Assembly: GCA_946186665.1 (NCBI GenBank)
Contig: CAMHOE010000001.1
Span: 1 to 64,000, forward strand
DNA: 64,000 bases
Reading direction: 5' to 3'
Origin: an uncultured Clostridia bacterium
GTDB lineage: Bacteria > Bacillota > Clostridia > Oscillospirales > Acutalibacteraceae
Position numbers and translations under genes: made by a program
In this document: positions 45,584-55,484 of the stretch, piece after piece
How positions within the stretch are numbered: position 1 is the stretch's first letter
How the letters are laid out: every line of letters begins with the position of its first letter
Notes under the pieces: model-generated
Databases searched by the model: none
Seen by the model: the letters and a program-made list of their open reading frames with translations, nothing else
Told to the model about the DNA's origin: nothing

Positions 45584-48500
45584 ATGGAAGATATTATTTT
45601 TGAAGAGATAAAAAACGATATGATTTTTTATGGAGTGTACAGCACTTCACAGGATATGTGGGACGGCAGTGATGTGCTTTGTTCTGCAAGGAAGAGATTT
45701 TTTGAAACAGACACAAAACAGAAAAAGCGCAGTACCATAAAAACCGACAGCGGACGCTATAACTACAGCTATAATCTGGAGAGTGGATCAATACTGAAAT
45801 ACAAAAGGATGAGAGCTTCACAAATCGTTGAACGCTCCGCAGAGATAAATGACGGCTACTATGTGGAGCTTGTGGGAGAGGATCATAAGCCCATAAAGCG
45901 GTCTTTTTATAATATGCTCCATGACTGGCTGAAAACGGAGTATTACTCACCTGTGGACAGAAGTGTAAGTATGCTCATCACTCCTGAGATCACCGGAAAA
46001 ATACCTGCTGTTTCCTGTAAGACATCAGCAGGTACAAAGCTGTTGTTCCCATTCAATGCTTCTCTTGATAAAACGCTGACCCAGAAGCTGAATATAATTG
46101 CCGGTGAACCGCCCTTGTTCTGTGTAACAAGCTCAGGCAGCTTCTACTTCTGCACCGAAGAGGATATCGAAAAGCGCAGGCAGGCACTGAAAGAGCTTCT
46201 TTCCAAAGAGGAACAGCCGGATGAAGCTGTTGCGGAAACTGAGCCTGATGTTGATACCACCTCGCCATTTATTGTAGATACAAAGAACCTTGAACAGAAA
46301 AACAGTGAAGGCTTTGATTTAAAGAACAGCAGGGAAATACATATAGGTGACAGTAATAATACTTCGGAAACAGACCCTGATAATGTACTGAGCGGCAGAA
46401 ATGAACAGTTCTTTGACGAGCTTGAAAAGACGGCAGGACGTACTTCCGGTAAAGATATTGAGGATAAAGAAGATAATGATAATAAGGAAGATTCTGATGC
46501 TGCTGCTTTACCCGAAAACGGAAAGAAAGATCTGAGCAGCAAAAAGAGGACAAGCAGGAAAAAGTCAGTCAGCAAAAAGTCAGACAGTGAAAAAGCTGAT
46601 AATCAAGCCGTGGCAGAGCCTGAGCATAAGGAAATGATTGCTGAGGAAAAAGCTGCTCAAATCAGCGCAGATGCAGTTAACATTTCTGAAGCTCCGGAGC
46701 AAAAGTCAGAACCTGTTTCCGATACAGAAAAGGAAAAGGACAATGACAGCATTGTTAACGCTCCGGCAGAAGAAAGTGCAGACAGCGAGGAAGCTGCGGA
46801 GCCTGTAATTGAGTCCATATTCAACTATGAAAAGGGAGATATCCCGCCGAGACACGAAAGAACCTGCTCCTTTGCCGGTGAGTGTCCCTTTGAGACGATC
46901 GACAAGCAGATAATCGAATCCGGCGGCAGACAGTATTATTACTTCGGCGATATACAGGATGGCAAGAGAAACGGCAGGGGCCGCACTGTAATGAAAAACG
47001 GAGACACAGCGTATGAGGGCAATTTTATAGATGACAAACGCAGCGGCTTTGGCGTGTATTATTATAAGTCCGGAAAGCTTTGTTATGCAGGCGGCTGGAA
47101 TGCAAACAAGCGTGAAGGCGGCGGTGCAGCATTCTCTCCGACAGACGGCAGCTTTGTTTGCGGCGAGTGGAAGGATGACAATTCCACAGGCATCACGGCA
47201 AGCTTTGACAGCAATGGAAAGCTTCTTTATGCAGGCAAAACAGAAAACGGAATTCGCACCGGTGCAGGCATTACCTACAACGAAAACGACAGTACTTTCT
47301 TTGTGGGAAAGTATAAGGACGGCAGATTTTTAGAAAGCGGTACACAGTTCAGCAGTGAAGGTGAATTGCTTTACACAGGCGGCTACAAGAACAATGTAAG
47401 GAGCGGACAGGGAACATCCTATTATTTAGACGGAAGTACCGAATACACAGGCTACTGGCACAATGACAGGTATGACGGAGAAGGAACCTTATTTCTGAAG
47501 GATGGCGGAAAAATATCCGGCAGCTTCCGTAATGGCAAGGCGCACGGAAAATGTACCCTTACGGACAGCGAGGGCAAGGTAATATACATCGGCAGCTTTG
47601 TTGATGATGATTACAACGGAACAGGACGGCTGTTTTCAGATGACGGCGGATATGCAGAGGGACGTTTTGTGGACGGTGAACCTACAGGAATATTCAATGA
47701 GTATAATGCTGATAAGATGCTTGTATATTGCGGTGAATGGACGGATATGCACAGAAACGGCAGAGGTATCGAGTATAAGAATGGTGAAAAGCTTTACGAG
47801 GGCGAGTTTGAAAATTCCGAATACAGCGGTGAAGGCAAGCTGTATGAAGATGGCAATACAGTTTATATTGGTTCGTTCAGTCACAGCAAGCGTGAAGGTT
47901 TCGGTGTAGAATATTCTGACAACGGGATACTCTATAAAGGAATGTGGCATGACAATAAATATCACGGCAGCGGAATACTCTATAAAAACGGCGAAGCTGC
48001 ATTTGTAGGTATGTTTGAAAACGGTAATATGAACGGCAGAATAAACGAGATTTCCGATCATGCTGTAGTTGCAAGATCGCTGTACAGAGAAGGGGAAAGA
48101 AGCTACACCTGTAAGTATTCAAAAGACGGTTCACTTCAGTATTACGGCAATATGAGCGGTGATATACGCAATGGTATGGGATGCAGCTTTATAGCCTGCG
48201 CAGAAAAGCAGTTTGAGGGCATATTCAAAAATGACGAGCCTGACAAGCCCATGAAGGTCGTTTTGAAGGAGCTTTCCGATCTTCCTGTGTGTGAAGAGCT
48301 TGAAAATACCGAATACGAGCTTTATCGTATAGCACCGGAATACATAATAGAAAAGAGCATAAAAGCAGGAAACGCTTCAGGGATATATACAGGCAGGCTT
48401 AAAAACGGACTCCCCAACGGAAACGGTACCATACTGTTTTCCGATCATCGTTACACGGGATACTTCCTTGACGGCAAGCCGGAAGGTGAGGGTATTCTCT

Positions 48501-48601
48501 ATCTGCACAGCGGCGAGGAGATCAAGGGTGTCTTTTCAGCAAGACCCTTTGTAGGCTGCAAAACAGCGGTATTGTCTGAGATAACATATTTCTACAGCTG
48601 A
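45584..48601 (+). CDS. Large MORN-repeat protein
   Basis: 1005 residues with no signal peptide or membrane segment. Residues 1 to about 205 form an unrecognised domain (MEDIIFEEIKNDMIFYGVYS start; RRQALKELLSKEEQ end). Residues about 206-420 are Glu/Lys/Ser/Asp-rich and probably disordered. From about 450 to 985 there are some 20 MORN repeats (YYFGDIQDGKRNGRGRTVM; YAGGWNANKREGGG; GEFENSEYSGEGKLYEDG). MORN repeats form beta-sheets that bind lipids or partner proteins; they are best known in eukaryotes but occur in bacteria. The gene stands alone with its own promoter between divergent mscS and a two-component system. The disordered middle resembles in style those of the kinase and the giant protein. 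Function unknown. Confidence 0.88.
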   Translation: MEDIIFEEIKNDMIFYGVYSTSQDMWDGSDVLCSARKRFFETDTKQKKRSTIKTDSGRYNYSYNLESGSILKYKRMRASQIVERSAEINDGYYVELVGEDHKPIKRSFYNMLHDWLKTEYYSPVDRSVSMLITPEITGKIPAVSCKTSAGTKLLFPFNASLDKTLTQKLNIIAGEPPLFCVTSSGSFYFCTEEDIEKRRQALKELLSKEEQPDEAVAETEPDVDTTSPFIVDTKNLEQKNSEGFDLKNSREIHIGDSNNTSETDPDNVLSGRNEQFFDELEKTAGRTSGKDIEDKEDNDNKEDSDAAALPENGKKDLSSKKRTSRKKSVSKKSDSEKADNQAVAEPEHKEMIAEEKAAQISADAVNISEAPEQKSEPVSDTEKEKDNDSIVNAPAEESADSEEAAEPVIESIFNYEKGDIPPRHERTCSFAGECPFETIDKQIIESGGRQYYYFGDIQDGKRNGRGRTVMKNGDTAYEGNFIDDKRSGFGVYYYKSGKLCYAGGWNANKREGGGAAFSPTDGSFVCGEWKDDNSTGITASFDSNGKLLYAGKTENGIRTGAGITYNENDSTFFVGKYKDGRFLESGTQFSSEGELLYTGGYKNNVRSGQGTSYYLDGSTEYTGYWHNDRYDGEGTLFLKDGGKISGSFRNGKAHGKCTLTDSEGKVIYIGSFVDDDYNGTGRLFSDDGGYAEGRFVDGEPTGIFNEYNADKMLVYCGEWTDMHRNGRGIEYKNGEKLYEGEFENSEYSGEGKLYEDGNTVYIGSFSHSKREGFGVEYSDNGILYKGMWHDNKYHGSGILYKNGEAAFVGMFENGNMNGRINEISDHAVVARSLYREGERSYTCKYSKDGSLQYYGNMSGDIRNGMGCSFIACAEKQFEGIFKNDEPDKPMKVVLKELSDLPVCEELENTEYELYRIAPEYIIEKSIKAGNASGIYTGRLKNGLPNGNGTILFSDHRYTGYFLDGKPEGEGILYLHSGEEIKGVFSARPFVGCKTAVLSEITYFYS

Positions 48602-48720
48602 AGCGGTTTATAGTAAACTTCATTGTTTTCTATTTTGACTTATATCATTTTTTACTTAAATGCAATACTAAAAGTTCACAGATCAACTTCACATGACCGA
48701 TAATTATACAGGAGGAAAAA

Positions 48721-49395
48721 ATGAGAATACTTTTAATAGAGGATGAGATAGGACTTGCGGAGGCTGTAGGCGCGATACTCAGAAAGGAAGGCTATTCAGT
48801 TGATACTGCAAATGATGGAAACAGCGGTCTGGAGCTTGCTATGGCAGGAAGCTATGACTGTATTCTTCTTGATATAATGCTTCCGGGAATGAACGGACTT
48901 GATGTTCTGTCATATCTGAGGGTAAAGGAAAACGATACCCCTGTTATCCTTCTTACTGCCAGAACGGAAATAGAGGACAGGATCAACGGTCTTGACTGCG
49001 GTGCAGACGATTATCTGACAAAGCCCTTCGCTTCCGGTGAGCTTCTTGCGCGTATAAGAGCCAATACACGCCGCCGTACTATGGAACCAGATATCAACCC
49101 AAAATACGGGGATATCACTCTCGAACTTAAAAGGGGAGAGCTTATCTGCGGCGGAAACTCTGTTGTTCTGGGCAGAAAAGAATTTCTGATGATGGAAATG
49201 CTTATTTCCAGAGCAGGGCAGATCTGCACAAAGGAACAGTTTGTAAAAAAAATATGGGGAAACGGTGACGAAAGCGAATATAACAATGTGGAGGTCTATA
49301 TTTCCTTTTTAAGAAAAAAATTGTCAATGCTTCATTCTGTGGTGCAGATTAAAACGAGACGGGGCATAGGCTATTGTCTGGATGGTGCCAAATGA
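48721..49395 (+). CDS. OmpR-family response regulator
   Basis: 224 residues. Receiver domain with ED at residues 7-8, phospho-acceptor D51 (ILLDIMLPGMNG) and the lysine in DDYLTKPFASGEL. The C-terminal winged helix reads KEFLMMEMLISRAGQICTKEQF and VEVYISFLRKKL. It binds DNA when phosphorylated by its kinase. The start has AGGAGG. The stop overlaps the next start in an ATGA, so the kinase gene is translationally coupled. The regulon is unknown; neighbours give no clear target. Confidence 0.96.
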   Translation: MRILLIEDEIGLAEAVGAILRKEGYSVDTANDGNSGLELAMAGSYDCILLDIMLPGMNGLDVLSYLRVKENDTPVILLTARTEIEDRINGLDCGADDYLTKPFASGELLARIRANTRRRTMEPDINPKYGDITLELKRGELICGGNSVVLGRKEFLMMEMLISRAGQICTKEQFVKKIWGNGDESEYNNVEVYISFLRKKLSMLHSVVQIKTRRGIGYCLDGAK

Positions 49396-50600
49396 TCGCA
49401 AAGCTAAGAAGAAAGATAGTATTAGTAATAACCCTGATATCGGCTGTTGCAGTTGTGGCAGTTATGATGGCAGTAAACATAGTGTCGGATTACGGCAATC
49501 GATCGGTCATTGAGAGCCGGCTTAAACGTATTGCTCTGAATGATGGAATGCCCGATTTCAGATATGATGATTTTGATCCATATCATAATTCGGATTACGG
49601 CGGATATATGGACAGCTTTTCCATTCTTGTAGATGAAAACTTTGAACTGATAAGGATAATAATAAGCAGAGATGTTGACATTGACGAGGAAGAAATAATC
49701 TCATATGCCAACAAGGTCTTTTCCACCGGCGAAACTATGGGTGAGACAGACAACTATGCGTACTGTCAGAAAAGAACGATGTATGGATATATAATAGTGT
49801 TCATGGATATCAAGCCCTATCAGCAGGCAAGCCGTAATCTGATGCTAACGACACAGCTGATCGGAGCGGCGGCAGTACTGCTGTTTTTTGTTATCGCATT
49901 TTTTCTTGCTAAATGGCTTGTTCGTCCTGTCAAAGAGACCTTTGATAAGCAGAAGCTGTTTATATCAAATGCAAGCCATGAACTAAAAACTCCTCTTGCG
50001 GTGATCAGTGCCAATACAGATGTACTGGAAGCAGAGACAGAAGCAAACAAATGGACTGGCTATATTCGGTCGGAAACGAAGCGTATGAGTGAGCTTGTCA
50101 ATGAATTGTTATGTCTTGCAAGACTTGATGACAAAAGCGGACATCAGCTTGTAATGTCAGATACAGATCTTACAAATCTTGTACTACAGACAGCTCTTCC
50201 CTTTGAAAGCACGGTATTTGAGATGGGAAAGAAGCTTGAAGTACAGGCTCAGCCGGATGTCAGAGTAATATGTGATCCCAGTTCCATAAAGCACGTTCTG
50301 ACCATTCTTATCGACAATGCGATAAAATACTCGGACGAACATGGGCTGATATCTGTAAAGATGTATACTCAATCAAACCATAGAATTATCGAGGTATATA
50401 ATACAGGGCAGGGCGTTCCCAAAGACAAGCTGAACAAAATTTTTGAGCGTTTTTACCGGCAGGATGAAGCGCGCAACAGCAAAAGCGGCGGTTACGGACT
50501 CGGACTTGCAATAGCAAAGTCCAGCATTGAAGCTCATAATGGTAAGCTCACTGCACAGAGTGAGCCGGGAAGCTGGATAAGATTTACTGTAGTTATCTGA
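49392..50600 (+). CDS. Membrane sensor histidine kinase
   Basis: 402 residues from the ATG at 49392. Two membrane segments (about 8-30 and 156-178) flank an extracellular sensor of about 125 residues rich in Asp and Tyr (FDPYHNSDYGGYMDSFSILVDENF). The DHp helix has ISNASHELKTPLAVI with the phospho-histidine H196. The ATPase part has IDNAIKYS (N box), FERFYRQDEARN (F box) and GGYGLGLAIAKS (G box). No HAMP domain is obvious. It pairs with the overlapping response regulator gene. The signal is unknown. Confidence 0.95.
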   Translation: MIAKLRRKIVLVITLISAVAVVAVMMAVNIVSDYGNRSVIESRLKRIALNDGMPDFRYDDFDPYHNSDYGGYMDSFSILVDENFELIRIIISRDVDIDEEEIISYANKVFSTGETMGETDNYAYCQKRTMYGYIIVFMDIKPYQQASRNLMLTTQLIGAAAVLLFFVIAFFLAKWLVRPVKETFDKQKLFISNASHELKTPLAVISANTDVLEAETEANKWTGYIRSETKRMSELVNELLCLARLDDKSGHQLVMSDTDLTNLVLQTALPFESTVFEMGKKLEVQAQPDVRVICDPSSIKHVLTILIDNAIKYSDEHGLISVKMYTQSNHRIIEVYNTGQGVPKDKLNKIFERFYRQDEARNSKSGGYGLGLAIAKSSIEAHNGKLTAQSEPGSWIRFTVVI

Positions 50601-50654
50601 TATGTTCCCGAATTATATACTGTGTTCTTAAAAACATAAAAGGTCGTGTTAAAA

Positions 50655-51515
50655 ATGAAAAGAGTAATTGTTGTTGGGTCAGGACCTGCCGGGATATCGG
50701 CGGCACTGTATCTTCAAAGAAGCGGAAAAATCGATGTTACTGTTATTTCCGGCGGTACCAGCGCGCTTTGCAGGGCGGAGAAAATCGAAAACTATTATGG
50801 ATTTGCTCAGGCAATATCAGGCGAGGAGCTGTACAGAAACGGCATTGAGGGAGCAAAGAAGCTGGGAGTAAGGTTCATAGAGGAAGAGGTCGTTTCTCTT
50901 GGATTTGACGAAAGCTTCAAACCGATAGTAGGTACAGACAGGTCAGAATATCCTGCGGACGCTGTACTGCTCGCAACAGGCGCTGCGCGTAAAACCGCCA
51001 ATATAAAGGGACTCAAAGAGCATGAGGGCAAGGGTGTGAGTTACTGTGCCGTTTGTGATGCTTTTTTCTACAGAGGTAAGGATGTTTGTGTGATCGGTAA
51101 TGGAGAATATGCTCTTCACGAGGCTCAGACGCTTGCAAATACCTCAGGCAATGTAACAATACTCTCAGACGGAAAAAAACTGTCTGCGGCGCTTCCTGAC
51201 AATATAAAGCATATTGACTCGAAGATACTGTCCATAGACGGAGAGAATGCAGTCAGCAGTGTAACATTTGAAAACGGAGAAACTCTTGACGTCAGCGGAG
51301 TTTTTGTTGCGCTTGGTGTTGCCGGCAGCGGCGATCTTGCAAGAAAAGTCGGCGCAGAGACAGAAAATGGACGCATTAAAGTTAATGAGAATATGGAGAC
51401 GACCATTCCGGGACTCTATGCCGCAGGTGACTGTACAGGCGGTACACTGCAAGTGTACAAGGCAGTTTCTGATGGTGCGACAGCGGCATTCTCTATTATA
51501 AAATATCTGAAATGA
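50655..51515 (+). CDS. Thioredoxin reductase-like flavoprotein
   Basis: 286 residues from the ATG at 50655; a GTG at 50646 is too close to the ribosome-binding site. FAD-binding GSGPAGISAALYLQRSG begins the protein. The redox-active CxxC is in SYCAVCDAFFYRG, inside the NADPH domain, whose nucleotide motif is GNGEYALHEAQTL. The end reads TIPGLYAAGDCTGGTLQV. This is the low-molecular-weight thioredoxin reductase layout. The NADPH motif GNGEYA differs from the usual GGGxSA, so the electron partner may differ. No thioredoxin gene is adjacent. It lies 54 bases after the histidine kinase. Confidence 0.85.
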   Translation: MKRVIVVGSGPAGISAALYLQRSGKIDVTVISGGTSALCRAEKIENYYGFAQAISGEELYRNGIEGAKKLGVRFIEEEVVSLGFDESFKPIVGTDRSEYPADAVLLATGAARKTANIKGLKEHEGKGVSYCAVCDAFFYRGKDVCVIGNGEYALHEAQTLANTSGNVTILSDGKKLSAALPDNIKHIDSKILSIDGENAVSSVTFENGETLDVSGVFVALGVAGSGDLARKVGAETENGRIKVNENMETTIPGLYAAGDCTGGTLQVYKAVSDGATAAFSIIKYLK

Positions 51516-51578
51516 AATAGATGGATTTTGTATTTCAGTCAGAGGGTATGGAAAATACAATGTGGAGGTCAATAGAAA

Positions 51579-51899
51579 ATGACGCTTACAGATATATATG
51601 AACTTAAAAAGCAGGCACTTTCCTGTAAGGACAGTGCCGGACTTGCAAGGCTTCTTGACGATGTTGGAGAGGACAGCGATGCTGATACAGCAGAGAAAAT
51701 GTTTGAACGTCTGAAACGAAGTGAAGATGGTTTTGCTTGGAGTGAAGGTAGTGCATCTCTTTGCGGCACTGTAATAAGCTGTCCGAACTGCAAAAATTCA
51801 TCACCTGATAAGCTGCTGAGTAATTCAGCAGAGATTCTTGCAATAGGGGAAAATGTTCATCTTGGCTGTTGTGAGTGCGGCGAGATGTTTGTTTTCTGA
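51579..51899 (+). CDS. Small protein with zinc-ribbon-like cysteines
   Basis: 106 residues. The first 65 are helical and charged (DIYELKKQALSCKDSAGLA; DDVGEDSDADTAEKMFERL). The C-terminal part holds ISCPNCKNSSPDK and LGCCECGEMFVF, two CxxC pairs that fit a zinc ribbon. No other recognisable domain. It follows the thioredoxin-reductase-like gene by 63 bases with GGAGG upstream and is closed by a bidirectional terminator. Function unknown. Confidence 0.75.
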   Translation: MTLTDIYELKKQALSCKDSAGLARLLDDVGEDSDADTAEKMFERLKRSEDGFAWSEGSASLCGTVISCPNCKNSSPDKLLSNSAEILAIGENVHLGCCECGEMFVF

Positions 51900-51911
51900 T
51901 AAACAAAAAAA

Positions 51912-51964
51912 GACCCGACATCAGAAAGTCATACTAAAACGACTTTTTGATGTCGGGTCAAAAA
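51912..51964. terminator. Bidirectional terminator between convergent genes
   Basis: GACCCGACATCA (51912-51923) pairs with TGATGTCGGGTC (51948-51959), with an inner AAAGTC/GACTTT stem. There is an A run before it and AAAAAT after, so T runs serve the minus-strand gene well and the plus strand less. Confidence 0.88.
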
Positions 51965-51975
51965 TATTATTGCTG

Positions 51976-53169
51976 TCAGCTGACAAGTCCCTCAAGACAC
52001 TCAAGGATCATATCTGTTGCGGTAGCCATATTGTTGTTTACTACAACTACCTCGTCTATACCGTTATCTTCGAGATACTGTTTGAAGTCCAACCCTGTGC
52101 TTTCAAAATATCTGAGGTCGATCATATGGACCTCACTGTAGGTATATGCCATAAAAGTACAGAATGCGTTGCCGTAAGACTCCTTTACAACAGCGATTTT
52201 CTTTCCGTTGCCGTCACTGTTTTTGCTTACCATAAGAGAACTGTCTCCGCCAAGGAACACAAGATAGTCCTCACAGCCCTCATTGATAACTGACGTTTCA
52301 TAGGGACCGTTTCCCTCAGTGTCATACATCTCAGCTTCTACATCCTTATCCATTGAGAAATACTCAATGCTGTCCGTTGCTACATTTTCTTCAAGAACAT
52401 AATCGTCTGCATAGTATGCCAGACTTCCTGTATAGTCATCAATTACGTTCTTTTCCATATCTGAGAGCAATATATAGTCAACGCCTGCTGCTTTACAGAA
52501 ATCCTTGTATGCGTAGTATGCACCAAGACCTGTCCAGTGGTGATCTGTATTGAAGTAAAGGTATTCATCACGGTGATGCGCAAGTGTATCGTATGTGTTT
52601 ACACCTGTAATATCTTCAGTATAAGAGTTTATTATTGTTTCGATATATTTGTTCTGATCCGGAAGTCCGTATTCGTCCATAACATTCTCCGGAAGGGTGA
52701 CTCCGCAGTGTGTAGGAACAAGCACATTATAAACCTTTATATCATCACCGAGTCCGCTTTTAAAAGTGTTTACAGAATCTGCATAGGCAACTGCAAAATC
52801 CTCATATGCGTAGCATTTTTCGTAAAGTGAATTGTTATATACTATAAGTCCGCCGTTTTCAAAGCCCACATCGTCCTCTGATACGGCAGATATCTCCGGC
52901 AGCTCACCGTTTTCTTTTTCGTCGGTTTCATCAGCCTTGCTGACATTTTCAGAAGCTTCATCCTCAGCGGTACCGCTTTGAGAGTCATTGTTTTCTGTTT
53001 TGTCCGAGCTGTTGTCTGACTCAGAGTCAGAGACTATATCAGAAGCGGTCACATCAGATGCGGAAGACGTATCACCGGAGCTGTTGTTTCCGGAGCAAGC
53101 TGTAAGCGTACTTACTGAAAGAGCTGCAAGCAAAGTGACTGCTATGGGTTTTATAAAGCTTTTCTTCAT
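51976..53169 (-). CDS. DHHW family lipoprotein
   Basis: 397 residues. A lipoprotein signal peptide ends at the lipobox LTAC (cysteine 25). A Ser/Asp/Glu/Asn-rich linker follows to about residue 95. The SGNH-like domain carries TDHHWTGLGAYYAYKDF and the candidate nucleophile in VVKESYGNAF. It is a shorter, lipid-anchored relative of the protein at 630-2126 but has no MBOAT, ACP or FkbH gene beside it. It may serve the same acyl transfer system as a second acceptor-specific part, or act as a hydrolase. Its promoter is on the minus strand upstream; the terminator at 51912 closes it. Confidence 0.88.
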   Translation of the reverse strand: MKKSFIKPIAVTLLAALSVSTLTACSGNNSSGDTSSASDVTASDIVSDSESDNSSDKTENNDSQSGTAEDEASENVSKADETDEKENGELPEISAVSEDDVGFENGGLIVYNNSLYEKCYAYEDFAVAYADSVNTFKSGLGDDIKVYNVLVPTHCGVTLPENVMDEYGLPDQNKYIETIINSYTEDITGVNTYDTLAHHRDEYLYFNTDHHWTGLGAYYAYKDFCKAAGVDYILLSDMEKNVIDDYTGSLAYYADDYVLEENVATDSIEYFSMDKDVEAEMYDTEGNGPYETSVINEGCEDYLVFLGGDSSLMVSKNSDGNGKKIAVVKESYGNAFCTFMAYTYSEVHMIDLRYFESTGLDFKQYLEDNGIDEVVVVNNNMATATDMILECLEGLVS

Positions 53170-53202
53170 TCTCTTTATACCTCCGTTTTTTTATCCCAAA
53201 AA

Positions 53203-53231
53203 AGTATAGCATAACCCAAAGTAATTTTCAA
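53203..53231 (-). promoter_or_regulatory. Promoter of the DHHW lipoprotein gene
   Basis: On the minus strand TTGAAA (53231-53226), a 17-base spacer and TATACT (53208-53203). Confidence 0.75.
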
Positions 53232-53381
53232 TATGCACCTGTTCAAATATTTTGTTGATATTATATGATTTATCGGTAAATATCGCAAATACATAAAGGC
53301 TTATTACTATACTTGAATGGCAGCGATGTTTTTGAAGTATATTTTTTTGTGTTTTTATGGGAGATTTTTGTGTAAAAATTA

Positions 53382-53410
53382 TTGAATATACTGTAAAAAA
53401 GTGTTATTAT
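53382..53410 (+). promoter_or_regulatory. Promoter of the recJ operon (extended -10)
   Basis: TTGAAT (53382-53387), a 17-base spacer, with TGT before TATTAT (53405-53410). The start codon is at 53439 behind AAGGCGG. Between 53232 and 53381 the sequence is AT-rich with no gene. Confidence 0.75.
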
Positions 53411-53438
53411 AAATAAATATAGAAAAGGCGGTGTTCTG

Positions 53439-55484
53439 ATGAGAAAATGGATAAAATCCGAACTTGATAAGAATATGGTCAGGGAATTGTCAAAAAAATA
53501 CAATTTACCTGTTTTTACCGCCATGCTTCTGTGTATAAGAGGTATAACCGAAAAAGAGCAGATAGAAGATTATCTGAACATGAGTATAAAGCTTTCGGAT
53601 CCGTTTGATATAAAGGATATGGATAAAGCTGTGGAAAGAATAGTAGACGCCATCAGAAATGGTGAAAGGATATGTGTTTACGGAGATTATGACTGCGACG
53701 GAGTTACAGCGACTGCTATACTGTATTCCTACCTCAATTCCCTTTTCGCTGATGTTATTTATTATATTCCTGACAGAAATTCAGAGGGCTACGGAATGAA
53801 TGTCAAAGCCATTGATGAATTGAAGAAAAAGGGAGTCAGCCTTATTATTACCGTTGATAACGGTATTTCGGCAATTGATGAGATATTCTATGCCGGCAAG
53901 CTTGGGATAGACGTAGTTGTTACAGATCACCATAAGCCTCAGGATATACTGCCCAATGCAGTTGCGGTAGTTGATCCTCACAGATCTGATGATGATTCGG
54001 GCTTTGAAGATTACTGCGGCGCCGGACTTGCCCTGAAGCTTGCGATTGCAATGGAGGGTGACAGCATTATAGTAATGGAGAATTATTCCGATCTTGCGGC
54101 TATTGGTACCATTGCAGACCTTGTGCCCCTTAAGGGCGAGAACAGAACGATCGTCAGAGCTGGACTTATGAATATAGAGAACGATACCAGATATGGTATC
54201 TCAATGCTTGTGGAAAAGGCGAAGATAGAAAATGTAAATGCAGGAAATATTGCATTTAAGATCGCACCAAGGATAAACGCAGCAGGACGTCTGGGGTCGC
54301 CCTATGACGCTTCAAAGCTGCTTCTGACAGAGGATGAGGATGTCGCTGAGGAGCTTGCAGATAAGCTCAGTGAGCTTAACTCAAAACGACAAGCCATTGA
54401 AAATAAAATATATGAAGACATATGCAGTATACTTCAAAATGATCCTGAACTGACATATGACAGAGTGATCGTTGTATCTTCGGAAAACTGGAATGCGGGT
54501 GTAATAGGGATCGTATCCTCAAAGATCACAGAAAAATTTGGCAAGCCCTCAATAATCATTTCTGAATCCGATGATATATGCAAAGGCTCCGGCAGAAGTG
54601 TATCGGGCTTCTCTTTGGTAGACGCTATTTTTGCCTGCTCTGATTATCTTGAAAAATTCGGCGGACATCCTATGGCGGCAGGATTGAGTATAAAAAAAGA
54701 AAAGATATATGATTTCCGCAAGGCGATAAACGATTATGCAGACAAGCTTGAAAATATGCCCATGCTTTCTGTAAAGCTTGACTGTAATCTTAATCCCGAT
54801 ACCATTGTTACAGATATGGTGCATCAGCTGCGGGATTTTGAACCCTTTGGCTATGGAAATCCAAAGCCTGTGTTCGGGCTCACTAATATGCATCTGGATA
54901 AGATAATACCTTTGTCAGGCGGCAAGCATATAAAGCTTGCTGTATCAAGAGGCAAGTCACACCTTAATCTGGTAAAATTTTCAACGACTCCCGATGAATT
55001 TCCCTATCCGGAAGGGTCAATGCTGGATTTTGCTGTAGGACTTGACATAAATATTTATCAGCAGAAAGAATATCTGTCCTTCAGCATCAAGGATATAAAG
55101 CTTTCTGATTTTGATGTGGAAAAGGCAATGCTGGAAATGCAGCTCTACGATCAGTACCGAAGGGGTATACTGAATAAGGGTATACTTGATAAGTACCCCA
55201 CAAGAGAGGAATTTGCAGCTGTCTATCTGTATATAAAAAGAGATCCGCGTCCTGTGTATGCAGTGGATGTAATGCTTTCAGAGATACGTTTGAAGTCTCT
55301 GGGGGCTTTCAAGCTCCTTATCATTCTTGACATAATGAAGGAGCTGGAGCTTATCATATGCAGCAGGGACTGTGATATATTTACCATCAGGCTTCCGGAG
55401 GTATCAAAAAAAGTGGATCTGGGTACCTCAGAAGTATATACAAAACTAAAGGAGGATATTGAATATGTCGGAAACAACTCATAA
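53439..55484 (+). CDS. recJ: Single-stranded-DNA-specific exonuclease RecJ
   Basis: 681 residues. DHH phosphoesterase motifs: VYGDYDCDGVTATAIL (I), IITVDNGIS (II), VVVTDHHKP (III), VAVVDPHR and the GLALKLA region. The DHHA1 part has NAGVIGIVSSKITEKFGKPS and EKFGGHPMAAGLSI. A C-terminal extension of about 120 residues follows the OB-like domain, common in Firmicutes RecJ. It degrades single-stranded DNA 5' to 3' in recombination and repair. It begins the operon and overlaps rel by 20 bases. Confidence 0.96.
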   Translation: MRKWIKSELDKNMVRELSKKYNLPVFTAMLLCIRGITEKEQIEDYLNMSIKLSDPFDIKDMDKAVERIVDAIRNGERICVYGDYDCDGVTATAILYSYLNSLFADVIYYIPDRNSEGYGMNVKAIDELKKKGVSLIITVDNGISAIDEIFYAGKLGIDVVVTDHHKPQDILPNAVAVVDPHRSDDDSGFEDYCGAGLALKLAIAMEGDSIIVMENYSDLAAIGTIADLVPLKGENRTIVRAGLMNIENDTRYGISMLVEKAKIENVNAGNIAFKIAPRINAAGRLGSPYDASKLLLTEDEDVAEELADKLSELNSKRQAIENKIYEDICSILQNDPELTYDRVIVVSSENWNAGVIGIVSSKITEKFGKPSIIISESDDICKGSGRSVSGFSLVDAIFACSDYLEKFGGHPMAAGLSIKKEKIYDFRKAINDYADKLENMPMLSVKLDCNLNPDTIVTDMVHQLRDFEPFGYGNPKPVFGLTNMHLDKIIPLSGGKHIKLAVSRGKSHLNLVKFSTTPDEFPYPEGSMLDFAVGLDINIYQQKEYLSFSIKDIKLSDFDVEKAMLEMQLYDQYRRGILNKGILDKYPTREEFAAVYLYIKRDPRPVYAVDVMLSEIRLKSLGAFKLLIILDIMKELELIICSRDCDIFTIRLPEVSKKVDLGTSEVYTKLKEDIEYVGNNS

